Part shown: positions 24,045 to 38,457 of the stretch, one piece after another
Layout of the letters: each line of letters starts with the position of its first letter
How positions within the stretch are numbered: position 1 is the stretch's first letter
NCBI GenBank assembly: GCA_030142905.1
Contig: JASJOG010000033.1
Coordinates: forward strand, 124,001-188,000
DNA: 64,000 bases
Source of the DNA: Heliopora coerulea
Taxonomy: Eukaryota; Cnidaria; Anthozoa; Scleralcyonacea; Helioporidae
Reading direction: 5' to 3'
Notes under the pieces: model-generated
Databases searched by the model: none
What the model was told of the DNA's origin: nothing
The model's input: only the letters and a program-made list of their open reading frames with translations
Translations under genes and position numbers: made by a program

Positions 24045-24944
24045 ATGACCAATTCGAGGCATGGAAAACCGGGCCGTTCTGCCATTCGATTACGGCAGAT
24101 CTATCCAGCTATAATCGGGATTAGCTTAGGTTTCGCCTTTTCTATGTTCTACATTCCCGTGACTGTTGTCGAAGAACAGTGTGTTTTGGACATGCAAGTC
24201 ACTCATGAATCAGATAGAACTGAAAAGACTCTGCAAGGTAGAATGAAAAGAAACGAAGAAGAGATCGTGATCGGTGCGACAGTGAAGCCGAAGATTTCGA
24301 AGTACGGACCATCGTTTCGACCTTACTACGTGGCAAGTGAAATTACCCAAAGAGAACGAATTCTGATCGGTGTTCTGGCTTCGGAATTCAACTTAGAGAC
24401 GATAGGGACGGCCATAAATAACACATGGGTACCAGATTTACCTCGCGTTATTCTTTATGTGCCGTATTCGAAGGATCCTGATTTTCACGAGAAATACAAC
24501 AGAGTTCTCGGTCTTCCCATAGTACAGTTAGCTGATGCCGAAGAAGATCAATCATCGAAGACTAGGGTTTCATTCAAGATGTTACAACATATGCATAGAA
24601 ATTACAATGACAAGTACGATTGGTTTATGAGAGTCGAGGAGTCAACGTATCTCGAACCCGGTCGATTGATTAAGTTGGTGAACATGGTCAACAGTTCAAT
24701 GAACGTGTATATTGGGCTACCGGCGCCTTACAGCGTTGCGAGTGATCACAAGCCGAGCGATCTCTATACAGCTGATCGGTACTGTCAGGGTAAAGCTGGC
24801 GTGATCCTTTCCCGAGTTACGTTGAATGCAATTGTCCCCCATTTGGATGGCTGTCTTGAAAACACCAAAACGAACGAAGAGGATGTTGAGTTTGCACGAT
24901 GTCTTCGCACTCATTTGAATTTGCAGTGTACATGGAACTATGAG
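24045..24944 (+). CDS. CHPF-like gene, exon 1
   Basis: A 900-bp exon of 300 codons starting at ATG 24045, the first in-frame ATG before the signal anchor. The donor is GAG|GTTAGT, phase 0. It carries the membrane anchor and most of the N-terminal glycosyltransferase-like domain. Confidence 0.88.
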
Positions 24945-26433
24945 GTTAGTCATAAATCTACGGAAAGTTTTACGGAAACTTTGAAGGGAAATTCTCTTTA
25001 GACTGATTTGAAACAAGCATTTTGGTTTCCTTTGAGTTAAGTATTCTTTCGTGTATTCTACATTATCTTCCTTTAGATCAAGTTACACCGTCATTAAAAC
25101 CGTACCTGCACTTGCGGTTATTTTCTCGCTCGGGCGATACGACTTTTTGAGAATACGTGGCATTGCCAGAGCACGGTCAGGGTAGTAGCTACACGATACG
25201 AAAAATTTTGGCAACAAACTTTTGCTCACTTACTGAACCATGCGATATGGGGAAAGAGATTTGAAGGTCATCAGGTCAAGACGTTAATTCATTTTTAATT
25301 AACCCTTTCCTGCTTGAGAGGTCACCCCTTAACAAGAAAAACCGTCTCACATTAGCCAGAGTAAAATAATTAGGGCCTGTTAACATCGAAGTAGGGTCAC
25401 CCTACCAGCTTGATTGGTTAACCCTGGTGGCAGGGCTATCTTTTTGTTTACTTAAGCCATGTAAATATGTCAAGTAGGGTAACTCTCCCAGACAGATCAT
25501 ATTTCAGCATAATTGCATGCAAAACATAGTCTGATGGATTTTCAGCAATGGCTTCACTAGTGTATATGGCAGGTGAAATCTTTTCAAGATGTCAGGCAAG
25601 CAACAATGTGATGAATGAAGAGAGAACTACTTCAGCATCAAGCCATCCTCACAATCAACAAATTTAAAAATAAAGAAAGTCTTGTCTGTGACAAGGACCC
25701 TGCTAAAAGGGTCAGCTTATATATAATAAACAGCAGCTATCTTTTGGCTTGTCTAGAAGAGTCACCCTCTTAGGAGGGTCACCTTTCCTCCATGTAAACA
25801 AGGCCTTAGTTGCATTTGGACCAAAAAGAACTGAGATAGCCCTAACAGCCCTAATCCTTTCTACCCTGAGAAGTCTCACATCCACCAGTAGAATCAACTG
25901 GAATTAGCCTGACTAAAATAATAAATGTTAGATTTGGACCAAAAAGAGTTGAATGCTTCACTCATATTGGCTAAAAATAAAAAAAGTCCAGTGGCCTGTG
26001 TAGAACAGAAGTTGAATATTTCTATTTTTTTAACTCATTGTATTATCTATTGCTGTTAATTTTCTTGTGCAGCAGACCCACTGTAAGTGGAACTTAACTA
26101 TTGGCACCTTGGACTTTGTCATAATCACACATCATTACCACAGTCAATAATATGGTAGTAATGGAAAAAATCTACCCACTGTTATCCAGTCCTGGTGGAC
26201 TTGCTTTGCTACCACATATTTTTTGGTTTAAATGGATTTATTTTTCTACTTTTCCACTATTAATTCTTGGAAAAGATACCAGAATGAATTTTATAATTGT
26301 TGGCCCCAACTCAAAATCTTACCTTATATTTATTTTTTTATTTACTGACATGTTTATTTGCTTTTTACACAGTATGCTTATTGATTTATACATTTTATTT
26401 ATATATATATTTTTTTAATTTTTATTTATTTAC

Positions 26434-26472
<39 letters not shown>

Positions 26473-29400
26473 TTTGTATATCATGAATGGAGTTCAACTC
26501 TTTTCACTTTGGGAAATTTTGGTAATTTTTTTTCCTAGAAGAATTTTCTACTCTTGTAAAGGATTAACAATTGCTTGGTGTTACCATAAATGCACATAGT
26601 GCTTCAAAAAGTTTTAATATTTTCAGGAACTAGTGGTAGGAAGTTACAAGAGACATGCTACTGAATGTTTAATGCATGCTGAAATTAATATTCATCCTAC
26701 CTGAGCACTTTAAGTGTACTCTAGATAAAAAGAGAACAATAGATAAATTGACAATTTGCAAGCTGTTAATTAACTAAAGGATATTTTGCCATTAATTAGC
26801 ATGCCAGATCCATTATTTGAAGACCAACACAGTACATTCATTAGATCAGTGAGCAAAATTGAAGCAACATCAGGGATAAGTTTTCTGAGAAGGGCAAACA
26901 AGTTCAAGCTGCCATCATGTACTATGTTTCTATCAGTCATACTGGTTGACCAAGCAGACTTGGGTTATTCAAGCTGCAAAAAATCAAACATAAAGTCACA
27001 AAGCCTCACTATCAAACTGTCATCTTGTGATGAAACTCCTCATAACTTTAATGCATACTTCCAACTACAAACATACTCAAGATAGATAATAAATATAAGA
27101 AGAATAGCAATACACCTATCAGCAGTTCTATAGTTGCTGGATATATGAAACAAATGTGGAATCATGATGAACATGCATAGTTACATTACAACACAGAATG
27201 TGCCTCAAAATTCCACTCATTTTGAAATCCACTTCAATGCTGAACATCAAGTCCAGATTCAGCAAGCTAGTATGCTGGCACTTAACAGGAAAAAACAAGA
27301 AATTACCAAAATCTAAACTTAGTGCAACTGGTTCATGGAACCAGTTTATGCACAGGTACAAGTATGGTGCCAGGGGAACATACTTTCAGATATCCTAGGT
27401 TTTTAGTCAGCTCTGATGACCTATTTCTTATTACAGATGACCTATTTCTTATTATTATTTCTTATTTCATGTACAGATGGAGGACTTATTTGTAAATGTA
27501 CCAAAGCACATAGAAAATCCATCAGCAAATGCTGTAAAAAAATGGTTAGAGGAACCTTCAATGGGTAAAGTAGTGTCACTTTTCCCCATATCATCTGCCA
27601 AACTCATGTACTATATTCATCAGTATTACATGGAGGTTGAGTTGAACAAGACTATTCAGGAAACAGAAGAAATACAAGAGAAAGTAAAGAGTTTGTTGCC
27701 TCTTCTTCCTGATGGTAAGTACCTTGTGTGCAGTGTCTTTGTTTTTGGCGGTGTGGTTTTGTCAGCCTCCATGCCTACGCTAAAAACTTGAAGTCAGATG
27801 TTCAAAAGGCACTTAAACACTAAATCTGAATCACAAGTTGTAGTGTAGTTTCAATTGTATATATTCTGGTGGACCAGCAATGCTCAAATCTCACATCATA
27901 AAATCATTTTGAATCTTTCCAAAGTCTGTCAAAAAGAATTCAAACTCTCCTCAGCTATTACTTTGAACTTGTTTGTTGTCTTCATTGTCCCTATCTTCTT
28001 GAATCCAAGATTTACTTAACTACATTTCGTACAACCGTGCCTTGACACAAATTTGGACACTAAACATAATCTATTCAGTTGTACATGGCATGGAGTAAAG
28101 TGTCGAATCCAGTCTTTGACAGAGGTGAACTGTCACAGCAAAATTTGGTCAACCAACTCCAAATACTGGTAGGATTGTAGGTAAGACCAGACTCACAGTG
28201 TAGACTGAGAATGTTAAACATACGTCTCTCGTGTGATGTCTTTGTAACGTCTACAAGTTTTTGACTTGGTTTCACAACACACACTAGTCAACTGTTCACC
28301 ACTCCAAGTACAAATAAGTACAAATAATTGCGAAACTATTGTAAGATGCCAGGGGCAGACAGTCAGTATATGTTTCTGTGGCTCTACTTTGTGTGTTTTG
28401 ATAGGCGTTGACATTTATTTCGCGACTTCATCAATTGCTACAAAACAGCGTACGCCAGGTAATTTAGGGAGTCAACCGAAATTTTTGTTTCTTCGTCTGG
28501 TCCATAATCAGTTTTAATAACTGATATTGTATTTTTCAAAACGTCTAACATTCCAATGAAAATTACCTGCCACAAAGTTTTATGCTATCACTCTTAAGTT
28601 AACAACAAATTAAATGTTATGCAAACATAAACACTATAAAGAAGCCTACATTTACAAAAATAGTTGTTCTCGTATAGTTTAGGCTGTTTAGGCTAGAAAA
28701 TAGTTACTCGTCTCAACTAAAGGTAGACTTGGAGTAGTAAGAAATGCATCGGACCTTCTACAGATCATATCTTTGTTATTCTTGCGTTCTTTCAGTCATT
28801 TCTTTTATCGTGTTCAAGGTGTAATTGAAAAACGTCCAACGTGGCCAATTGCGTATCCCCATCCGTACGTCCCGAAGACCAGGTTTGGTGTTATAGGTTG
28901 GCAGTATTTCACAAGGACACACATCTATGGCTTCAGCGATGACAATCCCGAGGTAACCTTAGAAGATGAATATAAAGAGGACATTGACGAGGTCTATGAC
29001 ACGTCCGTGAAGATGTTACAGAAAGAGATGGGTGATAAATACAAAGTTTTTAGGTTGATCAATGGCTATCGTAAGTTCGATATGCTCCGTGGCACTGACT
29101 ATTTGCTGGACATTGGTTTGCGAACTTCAGAAAGCGACAAGAATGAGGTCAGGAAGCGTGTTCAACTTTTACGTCCTCTCACAATTCTTGAAAGTGTTCA
29201 CATGCCTCGTCCAACTGAGCAGAGAGGAGTCTATTTGGTGCTGCCTGTGAGACAGTAAGTCTGTTGAAGTTTAATTGCTTCTTTACGTATTCATCTATCA
29301 CACAAAATGAAGCTCGGATTCATTGATGTACCTAAATGATTGGAGATTTTGACATAATACTTTGGAAATGCGAAAGTTCTACAGTTCGATTGACATCTTG

Positions 29401-32400
29401 GAGTATGTGTTTAATTGACGAGAGTGCCATAGACAAACTGCAGCCAATCATAAGCTGATATAAAATCCGGTGCCAGCAGACAATTTTATGAGATAAAGTA
29501 AAAAACAAATCCCGAAAAACAATGACATCTTGAAAACCCAAGATATGAGTTAATAACAAGACGACGAATGATTGCGATGATATTTTGACTTTATTGCAAA
29601 GTCATTGTCAAATCGAAATGAATTACAAGTAAGCAATGCGGTTTATATAGTTACAACGATGACATCATCAACTGGAATGCAGAGGACACACATGAATGAT
29701 TACATGACCGCTAATGACTGTTAACACTTACGAAAAACTATAGATTAAGGAAAAAGTGTTAGTTCTTTGGATGCCTTAAGGCCATTATTTAACTCTGGTC
29801 TGTTAAACTTTATAAACAGAGCTTCTAAGAGTAATATTAAATTAGGATTTTTATTTTTACAACAATATAATATTCTCTATTCGTGTGTTTCTGTCTAATT
29901 CCCGAGTGTGATGACATTCCATCTCCGAATTTTGTGCTGGGCTCTCATCTTCATTTTACGTATAATATTCTGAAGTTATTAGTGATGAGATTTTTTTATA
30001 TAAGTGAGGTGTTGGTGAGAGGATGAGGAGGGATGTCAATGAGATTGTCAAAAAGGTCACTGAGATTCGTTAGATAATTGACGTGATCGCAGTTGGAAAA
30101 GTGTTGAGCAACAGCACTGTTTTGGAAGTCAGAAGAGTGTTCCAGAAGTCGCTTGTCTAAGCAGCGTTCTGTTTTACCTATATAACGTCTATTACGTCCC
30201 AGACAAGTTATTTCATAGATTACGTTATTACGAGAAACATCCGGAATTTTGTCTTTATTCGAAAGAAAATAAGATACTTCTTTAGATTGGTAAACGACAA
30301 TGAATTTGACCTGCTTATTTAGATTTCGACGTATTTTCTTAATACAGGTTTTAACCTGTATTACCGTGGTATGGAATTTTTTACCGAGGTATGGAACACG
30401 AAACCAAATTTTAGGTAGTGCGTCATCAGGTTCTGTAACTGGTTTGGAGATACCGGAAAAATGTTTATTTTTAAGTTTGGAAATGATAGATTTTCTGATG
30501 TTGGCGGGGAAACCGTTCCATGACATAAATTTGGTAATATTTGTGATAGGAGATATGGTTCGCTGCAAATCATGACTGCTCGATAGAAAAGAGATTTGAT
30601 CCATGCTGTTTTGCGACCCCAAAGTTCAAAACTGGAAAAATGAGTATACTGACCAGTGTGAGTATCTTTACGAAAGATATCAACACCCGAATCTAGTTTT
30701 TCTTAAGTGTTAACAGTCATTAGCGGTCATGTAATAATTCACGTGTGTCCTCTGCATTCCAGTTGATGATGTCGTTGTTGTAACTATATAAATCGCGTTA
30801 CTTGCTTGTAATTCATTTCGATTTGACAATGACTTTGCAATAAAGTCGAAATATCATCGCAATCATTCGTCGTCTTGCTATTAACTCATATCTTGGGTTT
30901 TCAAGATGTCATTGTTTTTCGGGATTTTTTTTTTTTACTTTATAAGCTGATATCGTTCTGCATAGACTATTGTGACTGTATTACATACACCAGGATGACA
31001 ATCGCAACGTGCAAAATCGCACGTGTAAATAGGCCTTAACAGAAAGATCAAGAACGGGTATATTCAACGAATATTAGACATTCACGCTCGATTACATGAA
31101 ATGAAGTTTCTTTGCGCTGAAGCAAATTTTCGTTTTTCAAAATCTTATATTTCAAGACCCAACTGGGATCAGTTGCGAATAATGCAACTCTTGGGCGTTC
31201 GGCTGGAAATCTAACCCGCGACCCTGAGAATCTTGTGCTGTGCTCTGCCAACTGAGCTACGTTGGTCAGGCTGATCCTTGTACGCAGAACTTGTACCAAG
31301 CACGTTCGAGTGCTGCCAACCATCCGATGTTTCGTCCACAGCTTAAGGCCACTCCAAATTAAACTTCAGTTTCCCCGTCCACCGCCCGCGTCTTCTGGAA
31401 TTGGCCGCATGGTTTGTTTATTATTGTCATTCTTTGTCCATTATTTGCCCTTTAGGAACCAGAATAATGACTATGCGCTGTATCTTTGTCAATATACTGC
31501 TCTAGCAAACACAAATCAACTTAGAAAGACAAAACCAATCAGCTTTTTATATAGTGCACTGTTTCTTGTTCATTTATTTTTCTTTTTTTGATAAAACCAA
31601 ACAAAGTTTCAATGGATTCGCGTTTCCTATCTTCGAGATAAATCAACAACATACTCGACCCAGGTGGTGTACCGTATCCGTCTAAATTATTGTATTGCCA
31701 TTAAAACGTTCGATTTACAAACGTAGGCAAATGGAATTTTGCACCGCTTCTATAATAGATGGTATAAATGGATAAAAATTTGTACCAAAAGTGGATGAGA
31801 GAATCCCTATTACGTTCATACTAATAATGGATAATGGAAAATGGACCGCCCGCGCGCGTGCAATTGTCAAGAAGGGGTGGACGGGAAACTAGTCTAATTT
31901 GGAGTGGCCTAATGCTTTTTGAAATCATATATCTCACGCGGCACGGCCAACAGCACCCGTAGTTTTAATGTCACGAAGTATCTAAGTGCTTTTTGGAGTT
32001 GGTTCGAATTTGGACGAAAGTGAAAAACATAGGATGAAGCATTGCACATCAAGTTAATGTGCTTATACATGCAGGTATTCTTTCTCCGGTCTCAAGTTAA
32101 CAAAGTAACAGGGTGATGTACATGCATCACGTGCGGGGAAGCTAGTTTCACAACACTCATTTAATCAACTCTCTGAAATAATCAGTTTTCTGATAACTAG
32201 AACCAGAGGGTTTCAGAGCAGAGGAAACGTGGCAAAAGCAGTTTGGTAGTATAGCTGTTTGTCTTAATCACACCTTTCCCATGTTGCTTCTTCCTTTGAA
32301 CTCGAAACTTTTTAATTGTGCTTTGAACTCCCTTCACTCAAGGTTTGACTCTTTTCCGGCAGCATAAGACTTCTATCATTTTACTCTGGCTAACGCCAGA

Positions 32401-35400
32401 CGATTTTACTCGTCAAGGAGAGAGCTTCCGCCTTGAAAGAGTTAAACTGCACCTGGCTTTCTTAAGAATCCACAGACAAAGCAACGGTTTTCCGCGCGTT
32501 ATGAAATCAGGTAATATTCAAGCAGAATAATTTTGCCAGAATTTAGTGTCACTTCCAAACTTCCCTTGCTAACACTCGCAACGTCGAGGCCATATTCCAT
32601 CGAGTCCTATGATGGAAAGGAAGTGGAGATGCCATAAAATTGAACTCTGCCAAAGTTAGTCTTTTGACCTTGGATAAGATGCGTGTTTTTGCTTTAGGGA
32701 TGACGCTCAACGACTGGAACGGTTTTTAAATATGTACCAAACAAACTGTTTACAGACTGGCGAGAATGTGCTTTTGTTAACAGTTCTTGTAAACATCCAT
32801 GATCCATCAGAACCGAAAAAGGATAATCTTTTCACCGAAGCCAAGGCTATTCTTGAAAGGTTTGTTTCTAAGCTGCAAATATTTTTAGGGAAGGTTGTCA
32901 ATCGGCTACTTAAGGCTTTAAATTAATATTCTTTATCACAATGATGATACTGTACTGACAGGTAGTGTATGGATGGTTTATTCGAACTTTAGATTCAAGG
33001 CAAAGTACAAGTGGGCTCAACTTCCGTGGATTCAAGTTGGTGCAAAGCAGTATTCCAGCCGTTTATTGTTAGATATTGTCACTATGAAACTTCCAACAAG
33101 TGCTTTGATATTTTTGGCCAGCTTGGATGTGGACTTCACGGTGAATTTTCTCGGACGTTGCCGTATGAATGTTGTTGATGGAGATCAGGTCAGTGTTTGA
33201 CCTGTGATTTTTTTGTTTGCATATATTTATGTTGTATTCCAGTACAGTTATCCTTTTGTTAATCAATTCGCTGCATCTTTTCCATATCTCCTTCCTTCCT
33301 TGGTTCTTTCCTCTTTTTCTATCTCACTTTGTTTCCTTCCTTCCTTCCTTCTTTTCTTTCTCTCTTTCATTCTTCCTTTTTCTCTTTCTTTCCTTCTTTC
33401 TCTCTTTCTTTCCTTCTTTCTCTCTTTCTTTCCTTCTTTCTCTCTTTCTTTCCTTCTTTCTCTCTTTCTTTCCTTCTTTCTCTCTTTCTTTCCTTCTTGC
33501 TCTCTTTCTTTCCTTCTTTCTCTCTTTCTTTCCTTCTTTCTCTCTTTCATTCCTTCTTTCTCTCTTTCTTTCCTTCTTGCTCTCTTTCTTTCCTTCTTTC
33601 TCTCTTTCTTTCCTTCTTTCTCTCTTTCTTTCCTTCTTTCTCTCTTTCTTTCCTTCTTTCTCTCTTTCTTTCCTTCTTTCTCTCTTTCTTTCCTTCTTTC
33701 TCTCTTTCTTTCCTTCTTTCTCTCTTTCTTTCCTTCTTTCTCTTTTTCTTTCTTTCTTTCTCTTTTCTTTCTTTCTTTCTTTCTTTCTTTTTCTCTTTCT
33801 CAGGAAATTTCAAACAATTAGCAGTGAACCAAAATATATTGAAAGTCGAAACATGAAAAACTTTGATCCACAATTGTTTGTCATTGACCTTCAAAATGCT
33901 CAATGGGACCTCCTAGAACAATATGAGGATCCTAATGATATGGTTCATGTTTGAGAGAATATAATTATAAAGATATGAGATGTTCATGCACCCTTAAAAA
34001 GGAAGAGAGTAAGAAATAAATCTTCACCTTGGCTTACTCCTGAAATTAAGAAATTGATGTACAAAAGAGATAATTTAAAAAAGAAATCAATTTTAAATAA
34101 ATCAAGGTCCACAATTGAAGCGTACAAACGTGCAAGAAATCAGATTAATGCTGCAATTAAAAAAGCAAAAATAAATTATCTTATAAAAGAAATAAATTAT
34201 GACAGCCAAAGCAGTTGGCATACCTGGAGAGCAATTAATACTCTTTTAGGTCGTAAGTCAAAGGTCACTGGAGTGGTGGAACTAAATGTTGGTGAAAATG
34301 TTGTCACTGATCCACATTCAATATCTAAGATATTTAATGATCATTTTTCAAAAGTAGGTAGTAAGATCAATGAAAATATCCCACACACTTCCATCTCGCC
34401 AGAAACTTTTGTTAAAGAAAGCAATTCATGTTTTGAATTTTCTACAATTGCCTCTCCAGTTATTCAGCATATACTTTCTACACTGTCTGTTTGCAAAGCT
34501 TCTGGTCTCGATAAGATTTCGGCCAAGATTCTGCGACTTGCTGCTCCAGTTATAAGTGGTCCTCTAAGCATTATATTTAATCAATCAATCCTAACGGGAA
34601 TTTTCCCTGATAGGTGGAAAAATGCAAAGGTCTTTCCGGCTCATAAGGGTAATGCCAAGGATGATCCAAATAACTATCGACCTATCTCTGTGCTGCCAGT
34701 TGTAGCTAAAGTTTTTGAAAAACTTATTTTCAATCAAGTATATCATTACTTGAATGAAAATAACATTCTAAGTAAGTTTCAATCGGGGTTTAGGTCTGGG
34801 AACTCCACTGTCACTGCTCTCTTACAAACTACTGAAAATTGGTATAAAAATATTGATTGTGGCTACATTAATGGAGTAGTTCTCATTGACTTAAGTAAAG
34901 CTTTTGACACTGTTGACCATACAATTCTGTTGAAAAAATTGAGTCTGTATGGAATCAATAACACTTCGTTAGAATGGTTCACTTCATACCTAGACGACAG
35001 GCATCAGTGTTGTATGGTCAATGGTGTTCAGTCAGAACTCAAACCTATTACTACAGGAGTTCCTCAGGGATCCATCTTAGGTCCACTATTATTTTTATTA
35101 TACATCAATGACCTTCCAAACTGTTTGACATCTACCACTCCTGGTATGTATGCAGATGATACACAAATTACAGCTTCTGCTGAAACTGTAGTAGATCTTC
35201 AAAATATTTTAAATTATGATCTTAAAAATCTGCATACATGGCTCTGTGCAAATTAACTATCTGCTAATTGTACAAAAACAGAGTTTATTGCAATAGCTTC
35301 TAATTATCGACTTAATCAGTTCACAACGGAACCTAAAATTAAACTTGATAATGAAGCTATTAAAAGAGTCACAAAATCTAAGTTGCTAGGTGATATGGTA

Positions 35401-36229
35401 GATGACAAACTTCTTTGGGATACTCATGTGAATGAAATAATTATTCCAAAAGTTCTAAAGGGTTTGAGGATGCTTCGTCAATTACGAGATCTCCTTCCAT
35501 TAGCTAATTTGATCGAAGTATACAATGCACTCATATCCCCCCATTTTGATTACTGTTGTCTTATATGGGGAAATTGTGGCACTGTCTTAAAGATCAAGCT
35601 TCAAAAACTCCAAAATAGAGCTGCTCGTATTATAACTCGATCAAGCTATGATATTAGGTCAACCACCATTCTTAACTCATTAAACTGGTGTAACCTAGAA
35701 TCCAGGAGAAACCAAACAAAAGCCAATATGATGTATAAAATTGTAAATGGTAATGCTCCTGATCACTTAAAAGAATTGTTTTTGTTTGTCAATGAGACTC
35801 ACGGTTACAATTTGAGAAATTCGGATGTAAATCTTAAAATTCCATTACCTCGAACCGAATACTCAAAACGCAGTTTAGCATGCAGCGGTTCAGTATTATG
35901 GAATAATTTACCTTCATCGATAAAATCTGCATCCTCTTTAAACATTTTCAAAAACTCTATAAAATCTTATGATTTTGATATGTAGATTGTTTGTAGATAG
36001 TTAGTATGCAGTTATATATGTAAATAGATATATTAATTTAAGTTTTTGACTTTTTCATTTTTTTTTAATTTTTTAAATTTTTTTTAATTTAATTTTTTTT
36101 TTTTTGTCTAAAACGGCTTCCTTGGAAAGCAATTCTGTAAAATTGAAGGAACTACCGTTTCCAAATAAAGTTCTCTCTCTGTCTCTGTCTCTCTCTCTCT
36201 CTGTCTCTCTCTCTCTGTCTCTCTCTCTG

Positions 36230-36280
<51 letters not shown>

Positions 36281-36385
36281 GTCTCTCTCTCTTTCTCTTT
36301 CTCTTTCTCTTTCTCTTTATTTCTTTCTCTCTTTCTCTCTCTCTCTCTCTTTCTCTTTCTCTTTCTCTTTATTTCTTTCTCTCTT

Positions 36386-36416
<31 letters not shown>

Positions 36417-38391
36417 TGCTCTCTCTCTTTCTCTCTTTCTCTCTTTCTCTATAAACACGCAAAAAATGCATTGAATAATTTAATTAAAAAACCAAAATCC
36501 TAGTATTATTTAGAACGTTTTACGAATCTTTCTGGTCAACCTAAGGAAATTTGGAAAACTATAAATGAGGTTATGTCACGTAAAGAGAAGATCGAACATA
36601 TACAGTCTGTAACAACTGAGTCGGGTATTTATACCGATCCAGTTGATATAGCTGAATTGTTCAATGATCATTTTACAGAAATTGGACCAAATTTAGCAGC
36701 TGAACTTCCGACCTCTGAAAAAGTATTTGAGGAATACATAACCCCAGCAACGAGTATGTTCAGTTTTAATGAGGTTTCCACAGCAGACGTTGAAATGCTA
36801 CTTAGAAACATTAAGATTAACAAAGCAACAGGCCTTGACAAAATTCCTTGCCGTTTAGTTAAAGAAGCGGCACCAGTGATAGCAGCCTCGCTTTGTTACA
36901 TCTTTGATCATTCTATAAATACGGGGGGTTTTTCCAGTTGATTGGAAATGTGCTAAAGTTACCCCGATTCATAAGTCTTGTTCTACAGACAATATGAATA
37001 ACTACAGACCAATTTCTGTTCTATCACCTATTGCGAAAGTGTTTGAAAGAATTATTTATAACCAGTTATATGACTATCTGCAAACAAATAACTTACTGTC
37101 AAAATTTCAGTCCGGGTTTCGAAAATTTCATTCCACTGCTACATCTTTGCTGGATGCCACAATGGAATGGCTTGTAAATATGGATAACAGTAAAATAAAT
37201 TCTGTAGTATTTCTTGACTTATCCAAAGCATTTGACACGGTCGATCACTATTCTTTTACGTAAACTGTGTTTATACGGCCTGTCCGTATCGACGTTGAAA
37301 TGGTTTAAATCTTATCTTACTGGTCGCGTGCAATGCTGCTTTATAAACAGGAGCCCATCCTCACTTAAGAAAATAAAGTGCGGAGTCCCACATGGTTCAA
37401 TCCTCGGGCCGCTGCTCTTTCTAATTTATATAAATGACCTTCCAAATTGTTTACAACATTCAAAACCAAGAATGTATGCGGATGACACTAATATAACAAG
37501 TGACAAATCTTTGAAAAAAGTAATTCAATCAACAAACAGTGATTAAAGTAATATAAAGCAGTGGCTATTAGCAAATAAACTAAGCCTTCGTGTTCATAGG
37601 ATCGAATGATAACCTAAACAAAATAAAAAATACTTCGCAAATTCATATTGATGGTCATGTATTAAAGAGTGTTAAATACACAAAATGCCTTGGAGTATAT
37701 ATTGATGAAAAGCTCAACTGGGACAAACAAATTGATCATGTCTCTAAAAATGTTTCGCAAGCAATAGCAGGTCTTAAACATGTACGATCATTTGTATCCA
37801 AGAAAGTGGCTCTTGTAATTTTCAACTCTTTAATTCAGCCTCTATTTGATTATTGTGATATCGTTTTGGATAACATGTCAGCTGGGCAAGCAAATAGATT
37901 ACAAAAATTAAACAACCGCACTGGCCGTGTTATCGCACAGAAGGGTTATAATACCCGATCCTACGAGATTAGAGAGGAACTGAGTTGGAAAACGCTACAT
38001 GAAACGAGAAATCAACACAAAGTTATCTTTGTATATAAAGCGCTTAACGGCTTGGCTCCTCCATATTTACTAGATTACTTCAATTATTCAGAAAGGTACA
38101 ATCTTAGAGATCGAGATAACAATATTGGCTTACCAAGGCCGAAAACAAAATATCTGAAAAATAGTTTTGTATACAGTGCTGGAAAATTATGGAATAGCTT
38201 ACCTAAAGAAGCCAGACTTGCAACAGACTTAAAGTTTTTCATAGATCAAGTTTTCTCCTCTAGTTGCACACAACAGTAATTATGTATTAAATTTGTAATA
38301 TAACAATATTATTTATGTAATTCTTCACTATAGATAGATTTCGGCTCACATGAAAACCAATTTGTAAATTGATGTGATTCCGAGTTTAAAT

Positions 38392-38457
<66 letters not shown>

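Larger units (their letters stand above)
29462..30941 (-). mobile_element. Penelope-like element, truncated, with inverted terminal arms
   Basis: About 1.48 kb flanked by the 12-bp direct repeat ATAAGCTGATAT (29450-29461 and 30942-30953), a likely target-site duplication. The two ends are inverted copies of each other over about 240 bp (29490-29743 against 30705-30946) with few differences. Between them a minus-strand ORF encodes the part of a Penelope protein C-terminal to RT, including a GIY-YIG nuclease. Penelope elements encode RT plus GIY-YIG and are often flanked by LTR-like repeats in direct or inverted orientation. The RT domain is missing. It lies in intron 3 of the CHPF-like gene, antisense to it. 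Confidence 0.8.

Noticed and set aside
27128..27398. Overlapping ORFs in CHPF-like intron 1
   Set aside because: They lie outside the phased exons and show no conserved domain.
33204..33954. Long overlapping ORFs rich in Ser/Phe/Leu or Lys/Arg/Glu
   Set aside because: They are translations of the pyrimidine minisatellite in all frames; only the last about 45 codons on the plus strand belong to the adjoining LINE.
36073..36471. 132-aa Arg/Glu/Lys-rich minus-strand ORF
   Set aside because: Translation of a (CT)n microsatellite; no start context or non-repeat domain.
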